Below the pieces are notes generated by a model. The model worked only from the letters and a program-made list of their open reading frames with translations. It was not told the origin of the DNA and made no database searches. From a bacterium (lineage in GTDB: Bacteria; Dependentiae; Babeliae; Babeliales; UASB340): a stretch of DNA of 15,804 nucleotides. The position numbers and the translations under genes were made by a program. Position 1 is the first letter of the stretch. Each line of letters begins with the position of its first letter. The stretch is from positions 1 through 15,804 of the forward strand of contig DAOVNS010000025.1 of NCBI GenBank assembly GCA_030630075.1, in the 5' to 3' direction. Shown here piece after piece: positions 1 to 5,500 of this stretch.

Positions 1-2
1 CG

Positions 3-89
3 TTTGTAACGAAAAACAGTGCCAAGTCGCAAAAAAATCATTTTTTTGTAGCGCTGTCATCTAAATCATTTACAATGCCCACACGATAA
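3..89 (+). CDS. Possible 3' end of an upstream gene (partial)
   Basis: An open frame runs in from the window edge and stops at TAA 87-89, about 28 codons, ending with residues SKSFTMPTR. This stretch is less AT-rich than the bases after it, which would suit coding DNA. A second frame is also open for 20 codons, to a stop at 62-64. That is too short to identify anything, and 28 open codons can occur by chance. Sequence to the left of the window would settle it. Confidence 0.2.
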   Translation, partial: FVTKNSAKSQKNHFFVALSSKSFTMPTR

Positions 90-231
90 TTTATTATGTA
101 GCATTAAATGCTGCTTTTAAATTCTATTTGTGCTTCTTGTCCTAAACTTAAAGCGCCTTAATATCAGCTTTTAATTTAAATAAATGTTGGTTTAAATCTA
201 ATTTATATTAGTGATCTTGTCAAAAGCCCTA

Positions 232-261
232 TTTGTACATAAAACAATGGTTTTGTACAAA
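232..261 (+). promoter_or_regulatory. Bulged inverted repeat just upstream of tsaC
   Basis: TTTGTAC (232-238) pairs with GTACAAA (255-261) and AAAAC (241-245) with GTTTT (250-254), leaving a 2-base bulge and an AATG loop. The repeat ends 28 bases before the tsaC ATG. No T-run follows on either strand, so it is not a typical intrinsic terminator. It also holds two TGTACA palindromes 20 bp apart centre to centre, which could be a dimeric operator. The rest of 90-231 holds only short AT-rich inverted repeats (GCATTAAATGC at about 102-112) and no convincing gene. Confidence 0.35.
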
Positions 262-289
262 AAAATGATAAAAATAGAAAATATTGAAG

Positions 290-973
290 ATGAATATAAA
301 AAAACTTTATTGGTCAAATCAAGAAATAATTGAAAAATTGAAAAAATCTTTGAATGATAATCAAATTTCCATAACTTCAACAGATACGATTTTGGGGTTT
401 TTGGGTAATATTTCTTCAAGAAGCTTTGATTTTTTAAATAAGTTAAAGGGCGAACGATCGGATAAGCCGTATTTGATTTTAGTTAAATCTAGAGAGAATA
501 TTCAAAATTTTGTTGAAACTACTTTTTCGTGCAAAAAATTAGATAACTTACTTGATAAATGTTGGCCAGGTCCTTTAACCGTTGTTTTTAAAGCAAAAAA
601 TGATTTGCCCAATTTTTTAACATCCAAAGAAAATACAATTGCAATAAGATGTCCAAAGCATGATGGTTTACAAGAAATATTAAAATATTTTGATGGTCTT
701 TTTTCTACTAGTGCAAATAAAAGTGGAAAGGCTGTTCCAAAAGATATCAAAGATATTGATGCAACTGTTTTGGAACAAATAGAATATCTCGTTGTAGATA
801 ATCAAAATAATTCGGATCTTTCTATTGACATAGAAGATTCATCATATAGAATCTTGCCTTCAACAATAATTGATGTTTCGAATAAAGATGAAATTAAAGT
901 GAAAAGGCAGGGTGCCTTTTCTATTAAGGAATTGGAAAATATTTATGGTGAAAAATTCAAAAAAGAAGAATGA
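290..973 (+). CDS. tsaC: L-threonylcarbamoyladenylate synthase (TsaC/YrdC domain)
   Basis: Makes threonylcarbamoyl-AMP from threonine, bicarbonate and ATP, the first step of t6A37 modification of ANN-decoding tRNAs; cytoplasmic. At 227 aa it is one YrdC domain without the C-terminal Sua5 domain. Visible motifs are STDTILGF (30-37), KGER and SDKP (53-60, nucleotide and substrate site), WPGPLT (92-97), IAIRCP (117-122), STSANKSG (139-146) and STIIDV (191-196), followed by KRQGAF, which corresponds to the usual conserved R-x-G near the C-terminus. I chose ATG 290; a TTG at 284 would add two residues, and neither has a clear Shine-Dalgarno. The 3' end overlaps the next gene, so the two are probably one operon. 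The fold is certain. An rRNA-maturation YrdC role is possible but less likely for the only copy seen. Confidence 0.93.
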   Translation: MNIKKLYWSNQEIIEKLKKSLNDNQISITSTDTILGFLGNISSRSFDFLNKLKGERSDKPYLILVKSRENIQNFVETTFSCKKLDNLLDKCWPGPLTVVFKAKNDLPNFLTSKENTIAIRCPKHDGLQEILKYFDGLFSTSANKSGKAVPKDIKDIDATVLEQIEYLVVDNQNNSDLSIDIEDSSYRILPSTIIDVSNKDEIKVKRQGAFSIKELENIYGEKFKKEE

Positions 974-1943
974 GAGAGAAAACTACGGTTTTACTAAAAA
1001 AAATATAAGTGAAGCATATAGACTTATAAAAAAATCTAAAAAAATAACATTGCTAACTCACTTTAAACCAGATGGTGATGGTATTTCTGCATGTGCTGCG
1101 TTGGCTCATGCTTTAAAAAAAGAAGGTACAACTCTTGTACCCAAAAAAGTTGAGGTTATTTATCCGAGTGAATCTTTATTTAAGTTTAAGCGTAAAACTT
1201 CGAATCTTTTAATAAATAAACACAAACAAATTCCAGATCTTTTAATTGTTTTGGATACTGCAAATTATGAGCGTGTTTATTATCCAAAAGAATTTAAAGA
1301 TATTCCAATGATTAATATTGATCATCATGTAAGCAACAGCATTCATGGAACATATAATTTTATTGATCCGGATGCTTCGAGCACTTGTGAGATTTTGTTT
1401 TTTTTAATGGAAGATTGGAATTCTAAAGATATAGATAAATATGTTGCGGAATGTTTGCTCTTTGGGATTTTATACGATAGTCAGGTTTTTCATACACAAT
1501 CAGTTTATCCTAAAACATTACAGGCTTCAGCGAGGTTAATGGAGTATGGTGCAAATCTTTATAAATTGAAAACAGAATTAATTAGCAACAAAAATCCTCA
1601 AATTATTAACTTGTGGGGCAAGATTTTAAGCGATCTTAAAATTGTTAAAAAAGGCAAAGCCGCATGGGCTGCCGTAACTCAAAAAGATCTGAAAAAATAT
1701 GATTTGGATTTATCTTCGTTAATTGGATTTAATAATTTCTTGTCTCAAATTTCTGATGTTGATGTAACCATGTTTTTTTATCAAACCGAAAAAGGTAAAA
1801 CAAAAGTTTCTTTGCGATCTAAAAAAACAGATGTAAATAAACTTGCAGCCATGTTTGGTGGTGGTGGTCACAAAAACGCAGCAGGAATTTTAACTGATCG
1901 TCCAATCAATCAACTTGCAAAAGACATAATTAGCAAATTGTAG
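945..1943 (+). CDS. nrnA: DHH/DHHA1 phosphoesterase, NrnA-like (oligoribonuclease / pAp phosphatase)
   Basis: A manganese-dependent phosphoesterase expected to degrade nanoRNA (2-5 nt) and/or 3'-phosphoadenosine 5'-phosphate in the cytoplasm. From ATG 945 it has 332 aa. The DHH domain shows THFKPDGDG (38-46), LDTANYER (103-110), the signature IDHH (125-128) and GILYDS (174-179). The DHHA1 domain shows KVSLRSK (287-293) and GGGGHKNAAG (305-314), which binds the substrate phosphate. All expected metal and substrate residues are present. An in-frame GTG at 912 would add 11 residues; ATG 945 was preferred, with AAGGA at 926-930 as a rather distant ribosome site. It overlaps tsaC by 29 bases, implying translational coupling. 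A c-di-AMP or pGpG hydrolase activity is also known in this family and cannot be excluded from sequence. Confidence 0.88.
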   Translation: MVKNSKKKNERENYGFTKKNISEAYRLIKKSKKITLLTHFKPDGDGISACAALAHALKKEGTTLVPKKVEVIYPSESLFKFKRKTSNLLINKHKQIPDLLIVLDTANYERVYYPKEFKDIPMINIDHHVSNSIHGTYNFIDPDASSTCEILFFLMEDWNSKDIDKYVAECLLFGILYDSQVFHTQSVYPKTLQASARLMEYGANLYKLKTELISNKNPQIINLWGKILSDLKIVKKGKAAWAAVTQKDLKKYDLDLSSLIGFNNFLSQISDVDVTMFFYQTEKGKTKVSLRSKKTDVNKLAAMFGGGGHKNAAGILTDRPINQLAKDIISKL

Positions 1944-2037
1944 TTTTTACTGAAAGAGTTGCTATTTTATCGCTGAATTTGTAAAAATATTTCTAATGAA
2001 TTAAGTCATTGAATCTTTTACTTGGGGGAGCGATAAG

Positions 2038-2520
2038 ATGAAAAGCAATGGATATAGTATGATTGAATTGATGATTGTTTTAGCAATTGTAGTTTTTTTT
2101 GCAACAATCTCTGTTCCTAAATATTTTGGTTATTATTCTAAAGCAAAGCAGGCTGAAGTTGCATTAAACTTAGCATCATTGCACACAGCACAACAAGCGT
2201 ATTTTGCAGAACACGGAACATATAGCACTGTTTTATTCGGAGAAAATGGAATCGGTTGGAAACCGCAAGGTTATAAAGGCGGCGGTAAACAAGAAAATTT
2301 TTATTATACATATGGTTTTAATTGTCCTGGTGCTCAAGAAGGGGTTCATTATTTTACAGGAAAGCTTGAAGCATCTAAAGACGATTTGGGTGAATGTTAC
2401 GCAGGAAAAGATAATTTTGTTGCAAAAGCTGCAGGTGATATTGTGGGAAAAGGTAAAATTGATCTTTGGCAAATAGATGCCGATAGAAGAATGGAGAATA
2501 TACAAAAAGGATTGGATTAA
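2038..2520 (+). CDS. Type IV pilin-like protein (class III signal peptide)
   Basis: The N-terminus is a classic prepilin: short basic leader MKSNG, cleavage after Gly5, then mature Tyr1 and the conserved Glu5 in YSMIELM, followed by a hydrophobic helix to about residue 26 that anchors the subunit and packs the fibre core. The globular domain (about 40-160) has two cysteines (C96, C120), which may form a D-region disulfide, and a Gly/Asp-rich end (GDIVGKGKIDLWQID) seen in many major pilins and pseudopilins. At 160 aa it is normal size. A strong GGGGGAG site (2024-2030) sits 7 bases before ATG. A weak promoter is possible at 1959-1987 (TTGCTA, 17 bases, TAAAAA). It is convergent with the prepilin peptidase that would process it. 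Whether it is a major pilin, competence pseudopilin or type II secretion pseudopilin cannot be decided here. Confidence 0.88.
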   Translation: MKSNGYSMIELMIVLAIVVFFATISVPKYFGYYSKAKQAEVALNLASLHTAQQAYFAEHGTYSTVLFGENGIGWKPQGYKGGGKQENFYYTYGFNCPGAQEGVHYFTGKLEASKDDLGECYAGKDNFVAKAAGDIVGKGKIDLWQIDADRRMENIQKGLD

Positions 2521-2528
2521 ATTGACTA

Positions 2529-2556
2529 ACCCTTCGATACAATTTTCTTTCAGGGT
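2529..2556. terminator. Hairpin in the 46-base gap between convergent genes
   Basis: ACCCT (2529-2533) and AGGGT (2552-2556) are inverted around an 18-base loop, and a T5 run follows at 2564-2568 on the plus strand. It lies between the stop of the pilin and the stop of the prepilin peptidase, where a shared terminator is expected. The stem is short, so this is tentative. The flanks, with TCGAAGGGT and CGCTCACCCTGA on the minus strand, resemble from memory a REP-like intergenic palindrome found in many genomes. Confidence 0.35.
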
Positions 2557-2566
2557 GAGCGAATTT

Positions 2567-3358
2567 TTAACCAAGAAGAAAAAATAGATATTCTTTAAAG
2601 AAAAAATAAATAATAGCTCCGAGTGCTAAAAAAGGTCCAAATGGAATTTTTGTTGAAGTTGCTTTTTTTGTAATGAGAAGATAGATTCCTGCAATTATTA
2701 ATCCAGAAATAGAACCAGCAAGAAGTGAGAACCAAACTCCAATTGGACCTAAAAAGGCTCCAATCATTGCTAAAAGTTCCATATCTCCAACTCCAAGTCC
2801 TTCTTTTTTTGTAAAATGTGTAAATGTTTTTGCTGTTAACCAAAGAACTCCGTATCCTAAAATTGCTCCAACAATACTTTCGTAAAAAGAAATATCGATT
2901 AAATCAAAAAGTGAAAAAAGTATTCCCATAGGAATCAACCATAAAGAGAATATTTGAGGAATCACTAAGGCTTGCAAGTCTGTTCTTATTCCGATAATTA
3001 AAGCTGAAAAAAATATTAGATATGCAACAAATGATAAAATCGAAATGAATGAAAATATAAAAAAATTATAGAAAAAGAATGTTTTAAAAAAAACACCAGT
3101 CAAAACAACTGCTGTTAATATTTCGATAAAAGGATATAAAATAGAAATTGGTTTTTTGCAATTACGACATTTTCCCTTCAATAAACACCATGATAAAACT
3201 GGGATGTTATCATATATTGCAATAACTTTATTACAAAACGGACACTTAGAGCGTGTTTCTAAAAAAGGTTGGTCACTAATGCTTCTGTGTGCAACCACAT
3301 TAAGAAAAGATCCCCAGCACAAAAAAATCAAAAAAATAAATAAAAAAATTATAAGCAT
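2567..3358 (-). CDS. pilD: Prepilin peptidase / N-methyltransferase (PilD/PulO type, A24A)
   Basis: An inner-membrane aspartyl protease that cuts class III leaders after Gly and N-methylates the new N-terminus. At 263 aa it is full length. The N-terminal domain has WGSFLNVVAHR (15-25) and a zinc tetracysteine pair, CPFC (39-42) and CRNC (64-67), typical of bifunctional enzymes. About seven or eight hydrophobic segments follow. The catalytic aspartates are D127 (TDLQALVIP) and D192 in GLGVGDMELLA, where the usual Lys of GxGDxKLL is Glu. The C-terminus has the conserved IPFGPFLALG (238-247). It is the last gene of the rpsU-rbfA-kdsD run, 21 bases after kdsD, with a weak AAGG ribosome site. The adjacent convergent pilin is a likely substrate. 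Confidence 0.93.
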   Translation of the reverse strand: MLIIFLFIFLIFLCWGSFLNVVAHRSISDQPFLETRSKCPFCNKVIAIYDNIPVLSWCLLKGKCRNCKKPISILYPFIEILTAVVLTGVFFKTFFFYNFFIFSFISILSFVAYLIFFSALIIGIRTDLQALVIPQIFSLWLIPMGILFSLFDLIDISFYESIVGAILGYGVLWLTAKTFTHFTKKEGLGVGDMELLAMIGAFLGPIGVWFSLLAGSISGLIIAGIYLLITKKATSTKIPFGPFLALGAIIYFFFKEYLFFLLG

Positions 3359-3379
3359 GATACTTTAGACCTTATTTTT

Positions 3380-4435
3380 TTAAGAAGTTATTCCTGCTTT
3401 AATTAAATCATGGATGTGAATTAAGCCGCTGATGGTATAATCATTTTCTGTTATAACAAGACTTGTAATGTTGTGGTTTTCCATAATTTGTAACGCATTG
3501 TAGGCCAGTGTGTCTACAAAAATTGTTTTTGCACTCGAAGTCATTATATCTTGCGCTGTTTTTTCGAAAACTTTTGGTCCAAGTTCACATGCTCTTCTAA
3601 GGTCACCGTCTGTTATTATTCCTAAAAGTTTTTGATTTTCATCAATAACAATTCCAACACCTAGTTTTTTATTTGTTATTGTAAAAAGCAGATCTTTAAA
3701 TTTTGTATTTACATTTAATAGGGGCAAGCTTTTTTTTGAATGCATTAAAGAAGAAACTTTTAAAATAAGTTTTTTGCCAAGAGCTCCAGCCGGATGAAAT
3801 TTTGCAAAATCATTTTTTCCAAAACCTTTAGATTTGCTAACAGCAATAGCAATGGCATCACCAAAAGCCATAGTTAATGTTGAACTACTTGTTGGTGCAA
3901 GATTAAGAAGGCATGCTTCTTTTTTAAAAGGCAGACTTACCGATAAATCTACAAGCCTGCAAAGTTTTCCATCAGCACAGCAAATTATACAGGTTTCATT
4001 TCCCTGGGAAGTTAATATTGGAATAATTTGTTCAAGTTCTGGTCCGGTTCCGCTTTTTGAAATTGCCACAAAAAAATCATTTGGTTGCACCATCCCCAAA
4101 TCGCCATGTAGAGCTTCACTTGGATGTAAAAAAAATGAAGATGTCCCCATGCTCGAAAAAGTTGCAACAAGTTTTTTTGCAATTAAACCAGATTTTCCCA
4201 TGCCGCAAAAAACGACACGTCCAGTTGTTTTTAAAATTTTTTCTACAAGATCAATCGCATTAGATGGAATATTTTGAATTAAGTATTCAATAGAATTTTT
4301 TTCTTCAGATAAAACATTAATAATCTTTTGCTTTATATTTTCTTTGTTGGCATTGGGGATGTTTGTAGAGTTTAAATTAGTGGAATTATTTTTTTGATTT
4401 AAGATCGAATTGTTTAAAAGAGTTTTTTCTGACAC
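3380..4435 (-). CDS. kdsD: D-arabinose-5-phosphate isomerase (KdsD/KpsF: SIS + two CBS domains)
   Basis: Interconverts ribulose-5-phosphate and arabinose-5-phosphate, the first committed supply step for Kdo in LPS; cytoplasmic. The SIS domain (about 50-225) carries CGMGKSGLIAKK (77-88), FFLHPSEALHGDLG (101-114), SKSGTGPE (126-133), NLAPTSSSTLTMAFGDA (178-194) and FHPAGALGKK (213-222); the His of FHPAGALG matches the active-site His of this family. Two CBS domains follow (about 228-285 and 295-350). The 351 aa length exceeds the usual ~325 because of an Asn/Ser-rich N-terminal tail of about 30 residues. The start is GTG, chosen because GGAGAG (4441-4446) lies 5 bases upstream. It lies 20 bases after rbfA in the same direction, so it is probably co-transcribed with rpsU-rbfA. 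It implies Kdo-containing LPS, though no other LPS gene is in the window. Confidence 0.93.
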   Translation of the reverse strand: MSEKTLLNNSILNQKNNSTNLNSTNIPNANKENIKQKIINVLSEEKNSIEYLIQNIPSNAIDLVEKILKTTGRVVFCGMGKSGLIAKKLVATFSSMGTSSFFLHPSEALHGDLGMVQPNDFFVAISKSGTGPELEQIIPILTSQGNETCIICCADGKLCRLVDLSVSLPFKKEACLLNLAPTSSSTLTMAFGDAIAIAVSKSKGFGKNDFAKFHPAGALGKKLILKVSSLMHSKKSLPLLNVNTKFKDLLFTITNKKLGVGIVIDENQKLLGIITDGDLRRACELGPKVFEKTAQDIMTSSAKTIFVDTLAYNALQIMENHNITSLVITENDYTISGLIHIHDLIKAGITS

Positions 4436-4455
4436 TTTAACTCTCCTAATAATTA

Positions 4456-4878
4456 TTAATTATCTTCGGAATTGGTTTCGCTGGAATTTCCATCAATATT
4501 TTTTTCAGATTCGATTCTTTCTTTTTCAACTTTATCTAGAAGTTGTGTTATATGACGTTCTTTGTCTTTGTCTTCGTCATACAAAAATCTTAAATCAGCC
4601 ATGTATCTACCCGAAATAAGAGTTGATAGAGCTTTTCTTAAAGATGGTCTATAAAGTTTTAGAATTTCCAGAGCTGTTTTAAAATCTTCTTGGTTGTCTG
4701 CATATGTAGAAAGATAGACATAACATATTGAATAATCGTTAGATAGTCTTGTCTTTGTAACAAAGATTTTACTTAGATCTGGTTCGTCCTGTGAAAGCAG
4801 TTGGATTAACGAGGAGATTTCGCGTAAAAAGAGAGCGTTTTTTTGCTCTCTTTTTACTGTTGATGCGCTTGATTTCAT
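4456..4878 (-). CDS. rbfA: 30S ribosome-binding factor RbfA
   Basis: A cytoplasmic assembly factor that binds free 30S subunits and helps mature the 5' end of 16S rRNA. The family fold is visible from LREISSLIQLL (about 18-28), through VTKTRLSNDYSICYVYLST (a beta-strand region that in most members reads V-x-V-S-x-D-L-x-x-A-x-V-Y-V-S), to LRKALSTLISGRYMADLRFLYDE, the KH-like end of the domain. At 140 aa it is slightly longer than typical because of an acidic, Ser/Asn-rich tail (SEKNIDGNSSETNSEDN). The ATG follows the rpsU TAA with no intervening base, so translation must be coupled. Codons about 7-17 contain a perfect terminator-shaped hairpin, listed separately. Identification is good though the sequence is divergent. 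Confidence 0.85.
   Translation of the reverse strand: MKSSASTVKREQKNALFLREISSLIQLLSQDEPDLSKIFVTKTRLSNDYSICYVYLSTYADNQEDFKTALEILKLYRPSLRKALSTLISGRYMADLRFLYDEDKDKERHITQLLDKVEKERIESEKNIDGNSSETNSEDN
4826..4855 (-). terminator. Terminator-shaped hairpin inside the start of rbfA
   Basis: A perfect 11-bp stem, AAAAAGAGAGC / GCTCTCTTTTT, with an 8-base loop lies about 20 bases inside rbfA. Read on the minus strand it ends in a run of five U, like an intrinsic terminator. It sits just behind rpsU, so it could let most transcripts end after S21 and limit rbfA, kdsD and pilD. Ribosomes translating rbfA would melt it, which would make read-through depend on translation. The structure is seen directly; its function is inferred. 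Confidence 0.5.
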
Positions 4879-5088
4879 TTATCTTAACATACCTTCAAGG
4901 TTTTTAAGGTAGTTGTTTTTGATTGCTCGCATCATCCTTTTGCGCCTTTTTTGAGTTTCAGGTTCGTGATAAACTTGTCTTTTCATGTCTCGAACGACAC
5001 CTTCTCGTTCAATTTTTTTCTTGAGCTGTTTTAAGCTTCTTTCAAGATTTTCACCTACATGAACCTCAATATTATATACTTTGCGCAT
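4879..5088 (-). CDS. rpsU: Small ribosomal subunit protein bS21
   Basis: A small basic protein of the 30S platform, involved in mRNA selection at initiation. The 69 aa contain the family pattern: a beta start (YNIEVHVGENLERSL), a helix (KQLKKKIEREGVVRDMKRQVYHE) matching the usual FKR-x-(C/V)-x-x-x-G-(I/V)-x-x-E-(V/L)-(K/R)-(R/K)-R-x-(Y/F)-(Y/H)-(E/V), and the Arg/Lys-rich end ETQKRRKRMMR. It has a strong ribosome site, AGGTGGTGA (5096-5104), 7 bases before ATG. It is the first gene of the minus-strand run rpsU-rbfA-kdsD-pilD, and its TAA directly abuts the rbfA ATG. Confidence 0.95.
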   Translation of the reverse strand: MRKVYNIEVHVGENLERSLKQLKKKIEREGVVRDMKRQVYHEPETQKRRKRMMRAIKNNYLKNLEGMLR

Positions 5089-5148
5089 TTTGTAATCACC
5101 ACCTTTAATATGGTTAATTGGATGATAAGATATAACTTACTTGAATAG

Positions 5149-5154
5149 ATTATA
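5149..5154 (-). promoter_or_regulatory. rpsU: Likely -10 element for rpsU
   Basis: A perfect TATAAT on the minus strand lies 61 bases before the rpsU start. The best -35 at normal spacing (5172-5177) is a poor match; TTGAAA at 5161-5166 is too close. The call therefore rests on the -10 and on its position. Confidence 0.4.
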
Positions 5155-5206
5155 TCGGATTTTCAAAAAAATTGAATGGGTAGGACAAAAATAACAATTT
5201 TGGGTA

Positions 5207-5222
5207 ATTAAGAAGTCTTAAT
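5207..5222. promoter_or_regulatory. Operator-like palindrome upstream of rpsU
   Basis: ATTAAGA and TCTTAAT are perfectly inverted around two central bases. It lies about 55 bp upstream of the rpsU -10 and 17 bp from repeat copy A. This is a suitable shape for a dimeric regulator, but short AT palindromes also arise by chance in DNA of this composition. Confidence 0.25.
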
Positions 5223-5239
5223 CCGCAGTAGGTTTATAA

Positions 5240-5296
5240 CCTAACGCTCACGCATTAGGCTAAATACATGGTGCCGCATCCTTACGGAAGCTTAAT
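5240..5296 (-). repeat. REP-like structured repeat, copy A
   Basis: Fifty-seven bases that match copy B (5433-5489, opposite strand) at 56 of 57 positions. On the minus strand it folds as a first hairpin GCUUCC-GUAA-GGAUGC (one U-U mismatch), a 15-base linker, and a second hairpin CCUAAUGC-GUGA-GCGUUAGG, whose only non-Watson-Crick pair is U-G. Both loops are GNRA tetraloops. The opposite strand would have a C-A mismatch instead of U-G, which suggests the minus strand is the functional one here. It lies between the beta-barrel gene and rpsU. Confidence 0.85.
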
Positions 5297-5432
5297 GGAA
5301 ATTTCACGATCTAACAATGTTATAAAAGCTTCATCAAGAGACATGGTTTGCAATGAACCTCAATGATTCTTAATATTGATTTATTTTTTACAGTATTGAT
5401 GTAACAAAACAAATGCACAAAAATCTATCCAA
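5297..5432. other. 136-base spacer between inverted repeat copies A and B
   Basis: No full gene fits. On the minus strand a short frame with ATG at 5344 runs into copy A and stops at 5282 (20 codons, beginning MSLDEAFITLL and ending SIKLP). It reads like protein and could be a remnant of a captured gene end, but it has no clear ribosome site. The last 22 bases (5411-5432) share AAATG and CAAAAATCTA with the corresponding flank of copy C. Confidence 0.4.
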
Positions 5433-5489
5433 ATTAAGCTTCCGTAAGGATGCGACACCATGTATTTAGCCTAATGCGTGAGCGTTAGG
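5411..5489 (+). repeat. REP-like structured repeat, copy B with its 5' flank
   Basis: The 57-base core (5433-5489) is copy A inverted, with one difference. In plus orientation the first hairpin is 5438-5453 and the second is 5470-5489, with GTGA as the loop. Twenty-two bases before the core (AAATG, then CAAAAATCTA) are also conserved with copy C, so the true unit may be about 79 bases. The core ends 11 bases after the stop of the minus-strand beta-barrel gene. A transcript leaving that gene could form a 57-bp stem with copy A, a likely mRNA end or stabiliser. Confidence 0.85.
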
Positions 5490-5500
5490 TAGTAAGCAGT

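Noticed and set aside
30..48. Poly-A/poly-T inverted repeat as an intrinsic terminator.
   Set aside because: The stem is only A-T pairs around TCA with no G+C core; the arrangement is common in AT-rich DNA.
198..419. Minus-strand frame of 73 codons opposite the tsaC start.
   Set aside because: It overlaps a gene with clear family motifs and its residues are low complexity, Phe/Ser/Ile-rich. The same holds for frames opposite kdsD (3834-4277), gltX (15212-15526) and the permeases.
912..944. GTG 912 as the start of the DHH phosphoesterase.
   Set aside because: The added residues are not part of the DHH fold, and the overlap with tsaC would be 62 bases.
5239..5490. Integron attC site: the repeat pair begins ACCTAAC and ends GTTAGGT, matching RYYYAAC and GTTRRRY.
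   Set aside because: No integrase or cassette array is present, the extra hairpins do not fit attC architecture, and copy C lacks the core sequence while keeping the stem.
5231..5498. A MITE with target-site duplication.
   Set aside because: No direct repeat flanks the pair, and copy C is a single unpaired unit, so a terminal-inverted-repeat transposon is a worse fit than a REP-like element.
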